From Lachnospiraceae bacterium (lineage in GTDB: Bacteria > Bacillota_A > Clostridia > Lachnospirales > Lachnospiraceae), in assembly GCA_028694115.1 (NCBI GenBank), contig JAQUUB010000176.1:1-6355 (forward strand): a DNA stretch of 6,355 bases. Reading direction: 5' to 3'. Every line of letters begins with the position of its first letter. Within the stretch, counting starts at the first letter, position 1. The notes under the pieces were generated by a model that made no database searches, had not been told where the DNA came from, and saw only the letters and a program-made list of their open reading frames with translations. The position numbers and the translations under genes are program-made. This document shows, piece by piece, positions 1 to 6,264 of this stretch.

Positions 1-2
1 GA

Positions 3-122
3 TTTGATGATGGCTTGTATTTTGACTGCTACGCAGTTAGTGTTGAACAGTTACGTTCTGCATGCAAAACACTGTTTAATATTATGCATCAAGAGCAGCA
101 CTACGATTATATGATGAAATAA
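3..122 (+). CDS. 3' end of an unidentified protein gene (partial)
   Basis: This is an open frame from the window edge to a TAA at 120-122, giving 39 residues. It begins FDDGLYFDCYAV and ends EQHYDYMMK. The segment is hydrophilic, with aromatic residues and no membrane stretch. I do not recognise the family. It converges on capF, and its stop codon overlaps the A-tract that forms the U-run of the minus-strand terminator, so two transcription units end here tail to tail. The normal amino-acid composition and the stop lying exactly at the terminator favour a real gene over chance. The other two plus-strand frames also stop in this region, but their products look less protein-like. Confidence 0.55.
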   Translation, partial: FDDGLYFDCYAVSVEQLRSACKTLFNIMHQEQHYDYMMK

Positions 123-179
123 AAAAAGACCTTCTGGAGAAAGCACGATACCGAAAGTACCGCCTCTCTTCAGAAGGTC
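121..179 (-). terminator. Rho-independent terminator of the minus-strand glycan genes
   Basis: The arms GACCTTCTGGAGA (128-140) and TCTTCAGAAGGTC (167-179) pair over 13 bp with one G-T wobble. On the minus strand the stem is followed directly by seven T (complement of A121-A127). It lies about 45 nt after the capF stop. On the plus strand the hairpin lacks a good T-run, so it chiefly serves the capF side. The 26-nt loop is longer than usual. Confidence 0.9.
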
Positions 180-223
180 AATCATAGAATTATTCATTTT
201 GGTTAATGAGCATTGCCCCCAAA

Positions 224-1417
224 TTACACTTTCTCAAAAAATGTATCTGGTCTCCCAGAGTTAAACACTTCATTACAGGTCATAACTGTAACCAAATTTT
301 CTGTATCAGATAAATTGATAATATTATGCGTCCAGCCCGGAATCATATGAACGGCTTCAATCTTATCGCCGGTTACTTCAAACTCAACCGTCTCTCCAGT
401 ATTGATGTTTCTCTCCTGGATTAGACCATGACCAGCAACAACAATAAAGAGTTCCCATTTAGAATTATGCCAATGTTGTCCCTTTGTGATGCCTGGTTTA
501 CTGATGTTAATACTTACCTGTCCACAATCCTCTGTGTGAACCAACTCCGTAAAGCTTCCGCGGTCATCCACATTCATCTTCAATGCGTATGCAAACTTCT
601 CTTTAGGAAGATACGTCAAGTATAAAGAATAAAGCTTCTTTGCAAAAGAGCCATCTGGCATTTTGGGCATCATTAGAGTGGTTGGTTGTGCCTTAAAGGA
701 CTCCAACAAATCCACGATTTCTCCAAGGGTAACCTTGTGTGTGACTGGTACGCAGCAGTACTTACCATTCTCGGTAATAACAGTCTCCACCCCATCAAAT
801 TCACAGTGCAGTTCCTTGCCTTCCAGAAGATCGAACATTCCCTCAACCAGATCATCGATGTAAAGGACTTCCAACTCGGTACTTCTGTCATTTACCGTAA
901 ACTCTTCATCATTTGCCACAGCCCAGCAGAAGGTGCTGATAGCACTGTTGTATTTTGGTCTACTATGCCCCATCAGATTAGCAAATCGATATATAGCAAC
1001 CTTCGCTCCTGTTTCCTTGCTATATTCAAAGAACAGCTCTTCTCCTGCCTTTTTACTTCTACCATATTCACTATTACCAAATCTACCAGCGAGGGTCGCC
1101 TGAACACTGCTACTCAACATAATCGTAGCTTTATTATTATATTTCTTCAGCCCATCCAGCAGATCGCTGGCAAATCCAAAGTTTCCCTTCATGAAATCTT
1201 CCGGATTCTCAGGACGATTCACACCGGCAAGGTTAAATACAAAATCTGCCTTCTGACAGTATTCATCCAACTGCTCCTTTGTACTGTCCATATCGTACTC
1301 ATAAATCTCTTCAATCTTGATATCTCTAGTTCTGTTTTTTCCATCTCTAATATTCTTTAGATTGTTGCAAAGAGCAGTTCCAACCATACCCTTTGCACCT
1401 GTCACCAATATATTCAT
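224..1417 (-). CDS. capF: CapF-type bifunctional UDP-sugar reductase (SDR + cupin), UDP-L-FucNAc pathway
   Basis: This 397-residue cytosolic enzyme matches Staphylococcus aureus CapF (FnlB/WbjC group). In that family it takes the CapE product, a UDP-4-keto-6-deoxy-HexNAc, through C3 epimerisation and NADPH-dependent C4 reduction to UDP-N-acetyl-L-pneumosamine, which CapG then converts to UDP-L-FucNAc. Residues 1-245 form a short-chain-dehydrogenase domain with the nucleotide loop TGAKGMVG (6-13), a Ser-rich strand end (SSS, 102-104) and the catalytic YGRSK (Y118, K122). Residues 280-397 form a cupin domain with the metal-ligand pattern HWH (315-317), E322 and H364 (GWTHNI), then the typical ending PDTFF. 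Both active sites look intact. The ATG at 1417 has GAGGG six bases upstream. The gene lies 100 nt after the epimerase stop and is followed by the terminator, so it is last in its unit. The length slightly exceeds the roughly 370 residues of the staphylococcal protein. Confidence 0.93.
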   Translation of the reverse strand: MNILVTGAKGMVGTALCNNLKNIRDGKNRTRDIKIEEIYEYDMDSTKEQLDEYCQKADFVFNLAGVNRPENPEDFMKGNFGFASDLLDGLKKYNNKATIMLSSSVQATLAGRFGNSEYGRSKKAGEELFFEYSKETGAKVAIYRFANLMGHSRPKYNSAISTFCWAVANDEEFTVNDRSTELEVLYIDDLVEGMFDLLEGKELHCEFDGVETVITENGKYCCVPVTHKVTLGEIVDLLESFKAQPTTLMMPKMPDGSFAKKLYSLYLTYLPKEKFAYALKMNVDDRGSFTELVHTEDCGQVSINISKPGITKGQHWHNSKWELFIVVAGHGLIQERNINTGETVEFEVTGDKIEAVHMIPGWTHNIINLSDTENLVTVMTCNEVFNSGRPDTFFEKV

Positions 1418-1423
1418 CTTATT

Positions 1424-1428
1424 CCCTC
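1424..1428 (-). promoter_or_regulatory. ribosome binding site of capF
   Basis: GAGGG on the minus strand, six bases before the ATG at 1417. It supports that start codon. Confidence 0.7.
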
Positions 1429-1447
1429 GCTTATCACGTGTTCTATT

Positions 1448-1464
1448 CCACGCTTTCTGCGTGG
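1448..1464 (-). other. small GC-rich hairpin in the capF leader
   Basis: CCACGC (1448-1453) and GCGTGG (1459-1464) form a perfect 6-bp stem around a 5-base loop between the epimerase and capF. On the minus strand no T-run follows it, so it is not a standard terminator. It could protect or process the mRNA. If the candidate promoter just upstream is real, the hairpin would sit at the very 5' end of that transcript. Confidence 0.5.
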
Positions 1465-1470
1465 GGTGCT

Positions 1471-1499
1471 ATTATACTTCTGATCTGCCTATCTACTTG
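1471..1499 (-). promoter_or_regulatory. candidate internal promoter for capF
   Basis: A perfect -10 box TATAAT lies on the minus strand at 1476-1471, with predicted initiation near 1464. The -35 position at 17-bp spacing (1499-1494, CAAGTA) is a poor match, and there is no TG extension before the -10. It might give capF some independent expression, but AT-rich intergenic DNA yields such boxes by chance. Confidence 0.3.
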
Positions 1500-1517
1500 G
1501 CATCCATTATCAGTAGG

Positions 1518-2699
1518 TCATGATAACCGCCATACAAACCTATTAACCACATTTACATAACCCTGAATAATACGAACAACCTTCATGGAAACAGTCTCGT
1601 CTACATAGTCAGGGCAAGGCTTTCCGAGGATGCCCTTCTGCTTCATGTCGATTGCCATTTCTGTGGCATTCAAGAGTTCCTTCGTTGTGATACCAGCCAG
1701 AATAAAATCGCCGGCTTCCAATGCTTCCGGTCTCTCCGTGCTTGTTCTGATGCACACAGCTGCTATCGGATGACCAATGGAGAGATAGAAACTACTCTCT
1801 TCCGGAAGTGTGCCAGAATCGGATACAATCGCCAATGCGTTCATCTGCAAGCAATTATAGTCATTAAAGCCAAGTGGCTCGTTTACCCTTACTCTCGAAT
1901 CAAGCTTAAATCCACTCTTCTCCAGTCTGTTCTTGCTGCGTGGATGGCAAGAATAGAGGATCGGCATGTCATACTTTTCAGCCAGTGCATTGATTGCAGT
2001 AAAAAGAGACAAGAAGTTCTTCTCTGTATCGATGTTCTCTTCACGGTGTGCAGATAATAAGATGTATTTATTCTCTTCCAAATCCAAACTTTTTAGAACG
2101 TCAGAAGCTTCAATCTTCTCCAGATTACCTCTTAGTACTTCTGCCATAGGAGAACCAGTCACGTAGGTTCTTTCCTTCGGAAGTCCTGTATCTGCCAGAT
2201 ACTTTCTTGCGTATTCTGAATAAGCAAGGTTGACATCTGAAATCACATCAACGATTCTTCTGTTCGTCTCCTCCGGAAGACACTCGTCCTTACAACGGTT
2301 GCCCGCTTCCATATGGAACAGCGGGATGTGAAGACGCTTTGCAGAAATAGCAGAAAGGCAAGAATTAGTATCACCAAGTACCAAATACGCATCCGGCTGG
2401 AGTTCAGAAAGAATCTCATAGCTTCTTGCCATTATATTTCCGCAGGTCACACCAAGGTTATCTCCTACAACAGGGACGATCATATCCGGGCCGAATTCAC
2501 CCTGAGCATTTTTCAACTCAAAGTCTTCCCAGAATACTGTAGAAAGGTTCTTGTCCCAGTTCTGGTTATAATAAACCACACAAACGTCAAAATATTCTCT
2601 GCAGCGTTTGATTACTGCCGCCAAACGTATAATTTCCGGTCTAGTTCCTAAACCGATACATAGCTTAGTCCTTCCGTTCTCTTTCCATTTAAAATCCAT
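1518..2699 (-). CDS. wecB: UDP-N-acetylglucosamine 2-epimerase family protein (WecB/CapG/FnlC type)
   Basis: This 393-residue cytosolic non-hydrolysing UDP-HexNAc 2-epimerase has a two-domain GT-B-like fold. Visible family motifs are GTRPE (18-22), GDT (109-111), HMEAGNR (129-135), PEETNRRI (142-149), HREEN (218-222), SDSGTLPEES (293-302) and TSTERPE (319-325). The length is normal. Next to capF, the likely role is the CapG/FnlC step: epimerising UDP-N-acetyl-L-pneumosamine at C2 to UDP-N-acetyl-L-fucosamine. Conversion of UDP-GlcNAc to UDP-ManNAc is the alternative. I chose the ATG at 2699 because AGGAGG lies eight bases upstream and family homology begins shortly after it. An in-frame ATG at 2792 would add 31 residues unlike the family, encoded by the inverted-repeat leader. 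The gap to the preceding gene is 149 nt, long enough for regulation, and capF follows after 100 nt. Confidence 0.93.
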   Translation of the reverse strand: MDFKWKENGRTKLCIGLGTRPEIIRLAAVIKRCREYFDVCVVYYNQNWDKNLSTVFWEDFELKNAQGEFGPDMIVPVVGDNLGVTCGNIMARSYEILSELQPDAYLVLGDTNSCLSAISAKRLHIPLFHMEAGNRCKDECLPEETNRRIVDVISDVNLAYSEYARKYLADTGLPKERTYVTGSPMAEVLRGNLEKIEASDVLKSLDLEENKYILLSAHREENIDTEKNFLSLFTAINALAEKYDMPILYSCHPRSKNRLEKSGFKLDSRVRVNEPLGFNDYNCLQMNALAIVSDSGTLPEESSFYLSIGHPIAAVCIRTSTERPEALEAGDFILAGITTKELLNATEMAIDMKQKGILGKPCPDYVDETVSMKVVRIIQGYVNVVNRFVWRLS

Positions 2700-2707
2700 T
2701 TTGTTTT

Positions 2708-2713
2708 CCTCCT
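2708..2713 (-). promoter_or_regulatory. ribosome binding site of the epimerase; decides its start
   Basis: Perfect AGGAGG on the minus strand, eight bases before the ATG at 2699. It is part of CACAGGAG (2716-2709), which is exactly complementary to CTCCTGTG at 2748-2741 in the same leader, so the site could be masked by RNA folding. Confidence 0.88.
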
Positions 2714-2727
2714 GTGAGTCTATTCTT

Positions 2728-2747
2728 TCCTGTGTACCTACACAGGA
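2728..2747 (-). promoter_or_regulatory. 20-bp near-perfect inverted repeat in the epimerase leader
   Basis: TCCTGTGTA (2728-2736) and TACACAGGA (2739-2747) are perfect 9-bp inverted arms around a 2-base centre. As DNA this has the symmetry of a dimeric repressor operator. As RNA it forms a hairpin of about 7-8 bp once the loop is relaxed. A third copy of the arm core (TCCTGTG at 2710-2716) covers the ribosome binding site, giving a competing pairing. No regulator gene is visible in the window. Confidence 0.6.
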
Positions 2748-2848
2748 GTATTGTTCTTTTCTTCCCGTTCTTCTCAGCTCCACTTCTCCCAATCACATCA
2801 GCAAATCAGTCATAAAAGCAGTAAGAATATGTGTGGTTGAAAAGGATG

Positions 2849-3394
2849 TTAGGTGGTGATTGGCCACCGTCTGGGTTCTATTACTTCTCCGGCTTCTATC
2901 TTTGTAAGTCGTTCTATTCTGTTTTCACCTTTAACGATAGCGCCTACGCAGATATGTACTCCTTCTTCTATAATGCACCCATGGTCCACAATCGCACCTA
3001 AGTTTATGATGCAGCCTCGCTCTATAACTGTATCTGTGTTGATGATTGCGTGTGGGAGAATTACAGTGCCGGGGGCAACTGTAGCGGTTGGTGAGATATA
3101 TGCGGTTGGATGTATTAGGGTTGCGAGCTGTCCACCTGCTGCCACTATTCGTTCAATCCACTCCAGCCGGAATGCGTTATTTCCGAAAGCAGGGATGAAC
3201 TCCACACCTTCATCCTTTTCTACTTCTTCTGGAGAGGTATTGGCGTGAGTAGGATTGGTAGTTGAAGCAATGAAGTATGTAAAGGACAAAAGGGGATGTT
3301 CTGGGATAGAATCATCGAGGAAATTGATTTCATACCCTAACTGTTCAGCCACAGTTTTTCCGTAGCCACCGGAACCTAAAATAACTAAACGCAT
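2849..3394 (-). CDS. NeuD/PglD-type sugar acetyltransferase (left-handed beta-helix)
   Basis: This 181-residue cytosolic enzyme is of the sialic-acid O-acetyltransferase NeuD / UDP-4-amino-sugar N-acetyltransferase PglD family, which uses acetyl-CoA. Residues 1-28 are a small Rossmann-like sugar-nucleotide binding start (LVILGSGGYGKT). Residues 64-82 (EFIPAFGNNAFRLEWIE) match the family linker. From about residue 94 (LIHPTAYISP) the chain shows imperfect hexapeptide repeats, including GAIVDHGC with the expected catalytic His138 and a second His147. It ends soon after EAGEVIE, so it is shorter than the roughly 200-215 residues usual in PglD/NeuD and lacks the last helix coils. The ATG at 3394 has AGGAG nine bases upstream; a GTG at 3400 would leave only three bases. 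It follows AbiH by 37 nt, so the two are probably co-transcribed. It probably acylates a precursor of this locus's glycan; the exact acceptor cannot be read from sequence. Confidence 0.85.
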   Translation of the reverse strand: MRLVILGSGGYGKTVAEQLGYEINFLDDSIPEHPLLSFTYFIASTTNPTHANTSPEEVEKDEGVEFIPAFGNNAFRLEWIERIVAAGGQLATLIHPTAYISPTATVAPGTVILPHAIINTDTVIERGCIINLGAIVDHGCIIEEGVHICVGAIVKGENRIERLTKIEAGEVIEPRRWPITT

Positions 3395-3403
3395 GACCAC
3401 ACT

Positions 3404-3408
3404 CTCCT
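3404..3408 (-). promoter_or_regulatory. ribosome binding site of the NeuD/PglD-type gene; decides its start
   Basis: AGGAG on the minus strand (within AAAGGAGAG), nine bases before the ATG at 3394 and only three before the in-frame GTG at 3400. The spacing favours the ATG. Confidence 0.75.
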
Positions 3409-3431
3409 TTCTCTTCTCGTTTGTATGACAA

Positions 3432-4352
3432 TCACCATCTGTTCTCTACTTTCACCTCAAAGTCATAGACTTCAAGAACTTTTAAATAATCAGTCTTACC
3501 TGCCTGTGCTTCATCCCACGCATACGAGTTAAAATACCATATCGTTCCTGGTTTGACTTTCTTACTGATTCTATCTAAATAAACTCTGTCAACTTCCGAA
3601 AACGAAAAGCCAAATGAATATATTACTTCCACATCATCCAGACGCTCAAAGAAAGACTTGTTTTCCGCAAGTGCTCTCATTGTATCTTTCCTCAAGTCTC
3701 GTTTAAGCTCTCCTAGAGCATCTTCTGCGCCCATAGTCTGCAACGATTCAGGATAATCTTCATCATCACCGTGACCAAAGTAAATAGCATCTGGCTCATT
3801 TCCTATTTGACCATGTATGTGGCAAACTTCTTTTATTCCATAAGCTTCTTCTAAAGTATATGTATAATTGAAGTTTAGGAAATAATTATCACCTTCAATA
3901 ATATCTGCCACATTACTAAGTGGAATGTAATTAAGCGTAGATAATTCTTCATTTACCCATTCAGCAAATAGCTTTTTGACAGTCACAAATGTTTCCTTGA
4001 TATCCCGTGATAAATCCTCATTGAGATACACATCTTTATAGCTCTCATCCTCTAATGTAACTTTCGGAAGATTTTCCTCGATGAAATCAAAGACATCAGC
4101 ACCTAGATAAGATTCCAGATTAGACCACTCATCTCCGCCACAGGAGTTAAGAATAGAAATAACATATCCAGCTACTTCCTCCTCATCGTACACTTCTTCT
4201 CCTTTTGGCATCTGAGTGCTGCCTGGAATCATGTAATATTCTTCAATATGAGGGAATCTAGATAATAGGTATGTTCTAAAATTTGAATACTTTGTTGGAA
4301 GATCATGAAGATAACAATCAAATCCATTGCCTATAACAAATAGTTTTTTCAT
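3432..4352 (-). CDS. AbiH-family putative abortive-infection (phage defence) protein
   Basis: This 306-residue soluble protein has no signal peptide or membrane segment. It carries the hallmark series of the AbiH family (Pfam AbiH): VIGNGFD (6-12) and LPTKYSNF (18-25) at the start, EWSNLE (75-80) in the middle, NFNYTYT (160-166), HIHG (178-181), FGHG (192-195) and SFGFSFSEVD (246-255). The founding AbiH of Lactococcus lactis blocks some phages; its mechanism is not settled. The NFNYT...HIHG pairing resembles SIR2-like nucleotide-binding proteins, which is a similarity I infer. The family length is normal and all motifs are intact, so it looks functional. The ATG at 4352 has AAGGAG 11 bases upstream, a slightly long spacing. 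It has a candidate promoter of its own, lies between two acetyltransferase sequences, and runs into the intact one after 37 nt. Its presence among sugar genes suggests it arrived as cargo. Confidence 0.9.
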   Translation of the reverse strand: MKKLFVIGNGFDCYLHDLPTKYSNFRTYLLSRFPHIEEYYMIPGSTQMPKGEEVYDEEEVAGYVISILNSCGGDEWSNLESYLGADVFDFIEENLPKVTLEDESYKDVYLNEDLSRDIKETFVTVKKLFAEWVNEELSTLNYIPLSNVADIIEGDNYFLNFNYTYTLEEAYGIKEVCHIHGQIGNEPDAIYFGHGDDEDYPESLQTMGAEDALGELKRDLRKDTMRALAENKSFFERLDDVEVIYSFGFSFSEVDRVYLDRISKKVKPGTIWYFNSYAWDEAQAGKTDYLKVLEVYDFEVKVENRW

Positions 4353-4363
4353 TCCTCATGCAA

Positions 4364-4369
4364 CTCCTT
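4364..4369 (-). promoter_or_regulatory. ribosome binding site of the AbiH-family gene
   Basis: AAGGAG on the minus strand, 11 bases before the ATG at 4352, at the long end of the usual range. An ATG at 4359 lies closer but opens only a 13-codon frame, and AbiH homology begins exactly at the 4352 start (MKKLFVIGNGFD). Confidence 0.65.
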
Positions 4370-4396
4370 CTTTCGTACTTATTCCCGAATCACCTT

Positions 4397-4425
4397 ATTT
4401 TACCACACAACGCACCATTTCTAAA
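4397..4425 (-). promoter_or_regulatory. candidate extended -10 promoter for the AbiH-family gene
   Basis: On the minus strand, TAAAAT (4402-4397, five of six matches to TATAAT) is preceded by TGG, giving an extended -10. TTTAGA (4425-4420, four of six matches to TTGACA) lies 17 bp upstream. Initiation would fall near 4390, about 38 nt before the start codon. It lies just past the stop of the acetyltransferase remnant, so AbiH could be transcribed independently of the glycan genes. Confidence 0.45.
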
Positions 4426-4437
4426 GAATGAAATTGG

Positions 4438-4623
4438 TTACTGTATAACTTGTCCGGCATCGAACCATGTCAACGGCTTCAAAGCTTTAGAACCTCTAAC
4501 CACCGAATTGATAAGTAGATGACTTCCTTCACAAATTACGCATTGGTGATCAACCTTTGCTCCTATATTTAATATGGTTGCTTTTCCAAGCTCAGCATAT
4601 CTATCTATCACTTCAAATTGCGT
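4438..4623 (-). pseudogene. C-terminal remnant of a second NeuD/PglD-type acetyltransferase
   Basis: Between the acyltransferase and AbiH, the minus strand stays open for 61 codons, from just after a TGA (4626-4624) to a TAA at 4440-4438. The translation includes ILNIGAKVDHQCVI and ends FDAGQVIQ. By eye it aligns without gaps to residues 129-174 of the intact acetyltransferase in this window, with about 20 of 46 identities, including the catalytic VDH, the ExxH-like spacing (EGSH) and the AG-VI ending. Both end at nearly the same place. There is no ATG, no ribosome binding site and no Rossmann half; upstream the sequence runs straight into the acyltransferase stop at 4660. It is therefore a 5'-deleted gene. 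At about 43% identity it is a diverged relative, not a recent copy of the intact gene. Confidence 0.82.
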
Positions 4624-4635
4624 TCATCTGGTACC

Positions 4636-4653
4636 GTGCAAACTGGGTGCAAA
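4636..4653. repeat. short direct repeat GTGCAAA x2
   Basis: GTGCAAA occurs at 4636-4642 and 4647-4653, four bases apart, in the 36-base gap between the acyltransferase stop and the acetyltransferase remnant. It lies where the two sequence histories meet and might mark the joint, but it is short enough to be chance. Confidence 0.3.
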
Positions 4654-4659
4654 TACTTC

Positions 4660-6264
4660 TTACTTAATAAATGACAAATCTAAGATTTTAGAGTAAAAAA
4701 TACAACCATTTTGTGTAAGGTGTTCTGTATCAGAACTAATAAATTTATGTGTATCCGTAAAAACTGGAATTGACCCATCATCATTTTGAATTGGTCTAAT
4801 CATTTCGATATAGTGAGTGCCCCAATACTCTTTCTGTTTTCTATTCTGCTCTTCAAATGTAATCCCACTATCCAAGTTTGTTTCGCCAAGCCATATTGCC
4901 GATTTAAAGTAATTATCACTAAATCTGTGTTGATAAATTTGACCATTACACTCACCAAAATTTTTTATACCCACAACATAAAAATTATTTTGTTTTGTGA
5001 AGTGTTTAAGTAATTCAGGAATATTTTCAGTCGAATCACCTATACTAGCATAAAAAATGTAATCTGCATCTAATACTCTTTGTTTACAGGATTCATCAAA
5101 TTGTGAACCTAATACATAAGAAATCTCATAATCGCTAGCATTATTGGATTCATTTAGAATATTGCACCAATCACGTCCCATGCTATCGCCAACAACTAGT
5201 ATATGAATTTTATCTGTTGAAAATTCTCGATTCCACTTATATGGTATATCAACGTATTCTGCGTGCATTCCCCTATGAATATTATCAACAGAAATATCTA
5301 ATTCTGGAATATTTCGAACAACACCTGCTCTTAAATATATTATGCCGCCTAAAACAATACTCAAAATGCACATACCAACAGATATAGCAAATACTTTTTT
5401 TTCACCATGTCTATTTAGGTATGCTGTGAGTTTTATTTCAAACAAATAATAAAACAAACACGATATAGCAGCTGTTAATATTATATCAACCCCAAAAATC
5501 CAGCCATCCAATTGAGCATTAAAACAATATCTTGTAAAAGCCATTATAGGTTGATGTACAACGTACACAGAGAGGCTTGCTTTGCCAACGCCAGATATTG
5601 CACTCAGTACGGCGTTTTTTGTTTCTTTCGAATGTGCAATAATCAATAACGCGAGAGCGACTAATACAGTTACAATCAGCACTTTTATTGTGCCTGATAT
5701 AGAAATATCAACAATAAGTAGCAAAGAAATCAACAATGTTATAACAAACAAATAAATAGTGGCTAATTTCTCTGAAATTCTAATCTCCTTACTGTCGAAG
5801 AAAGCAATATAACAGCCAATCAGTATTTCGTAAGCTCGAAATTGGAAAAAGTAAAATTTATCACCTGCACTAAAAAATGGTAGCAAATAAAGGATTAGTG
5901 AAATAAAAGTCATAATCATCACTGAATACTTTAATACTTTTCTGCTTACTTTATTTGAAATAGAAAAAGCCAAAGGCAGTAAAAGGAATGACTGAAATAG
6001 TACTCCAATATACCACAAATGCATTAATGGTTTGTAATTATTACTAAGGTTCCAATAATTCTTAGTTGTTATAGCTGATAAAATATTGTTTCCAAAAACA
6101 GCAGAGGATACAACTGATTCCCCAAGGTTCTCGAGATCATCGGGCAGCATTGTAAAATAACCAATTAATAGGCAAATTAAACTCGTCACTAAAATGAGTG
6201 GCCAAAATCTGTTGAGCTTTTTTATTAGAAAATCGTAACTGTTCAGTACCCTAATATCTAACAA
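4660..6264 (-). CDS. Acyltransferase-3 / SGNH glycan O-acyltransferase, N-terminally truncated (possible pseudogene)
   Basis: This is a membrane O-acyltransferase of the OafA/OatA type: acyltransferase-3 domain plus extracytoplasmic SGNH domain, which moves acyl groups onto cell-surface glycans. Residues 1-310 carry about eight to nine membrane segments (e.g. 22-38, 85-100, 112-131, 167-188, 192-210, 257-275, 291-310) and the family landmarks MLPDDL (39-44), KPLMHLWYIGVL (78-89) and SLSVYVVHQP (231-239 region). The C-terminal SGNH domain has GDS (359-361) and D512-x-x-H515, so its catalytic triad looks complete. The first 55-65 residues of the family, with the conserved Arg/His pair and the FFVISG-like helix, are absent. 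The frame opens only at a TTG (6264) just after an in-frame TAG (6268-6270), with no ribosome binding site; the next ATG is residue 39. It is markedly AT-rich against capF/wecB, suggesting separate origin. It may be dead, or its start may be misread if a sequencing error or break lies upstream. Confidence 0.8.
   Translation of the reverse strand: MLDIRVLNSYDFLIKKLNRFWPLILVTSLICLLIGYFTMLPDDLENLGESVVSSAVFGNNILSAITTKNYWNLSNNYKPLMHLWYIGVLFQSFLLLPLAFSISNKVSRKVLKYSVMIMTFISLILYLLPFFSAGDKFYFFQFRAYEILIGCYIAFFDSKEIRISEKLATIYLFVITLLISLLLIVDISISGTIKVLIVTVLVALALLIIAHSKETKNAVLSAISGVGKASLSVYVVHQPIMAFTRYCFNAQLDGWIFGVDIILTAAISCLFYYLFEIKLTAYLNRHGEKKVFAISVGMCILSIVLGGIIYLRAGVVRNIPELDISVDNIHRGMHAEYVDIPYKWNREFSTDKIHILVVGDSMGRDWCNILNESNNASDYEISYVLGSQFDESCKQRVLDADYIFYASIGDSTENIPELLKHFTKQNNFYVVGIKNFGECNGQIYQHRFSDNYFKSAIWLGETNLDSGITFEEQNRKQKEYWGTHYIEMIRPIQNDDGSIPVFTDTHKFISSDTEHLTQNGCIFYSKILDLSFIK

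Noticed and set aside
686..1360. Long plus-strand open frame of 224 codons opposite capF
   Set aside because: It lies wholly antisense to a strongly supported capF, its product shows no family motifs, and other shorter plus-strand frames in the window are likewise mirror images of real genes.
1436..1441. CACGTG palindrome upstream of capF as an operator
   Set aside because: Six-base palindromes are common by chance and there is no extended symmetry around it.
2700..2792. Longer epimerase start at the ATG of 2792
   Set aside because: The extra 31 residues do not look like the family and are encoded by the inverted-repeat leader, while the ATG at 2699 has a perfect AGGAGG at eight bases.
2852..2868. 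GGTGG/CCACC hairpin at the end of the acetyltransferase gene as a terminator
   Set aside because: The stem is only 5 bp, it lies mostly inside the coding end, and the minus-strand T-run after it is short and displaced.
4619..4630. 12-base exact repeat TGCGTTCATCTG shared with 1836-1847 in the epimerase
   Set aside because: About one such match is expected by chance in a window of this size, and the flanking bases and translation do not extend the similarity.
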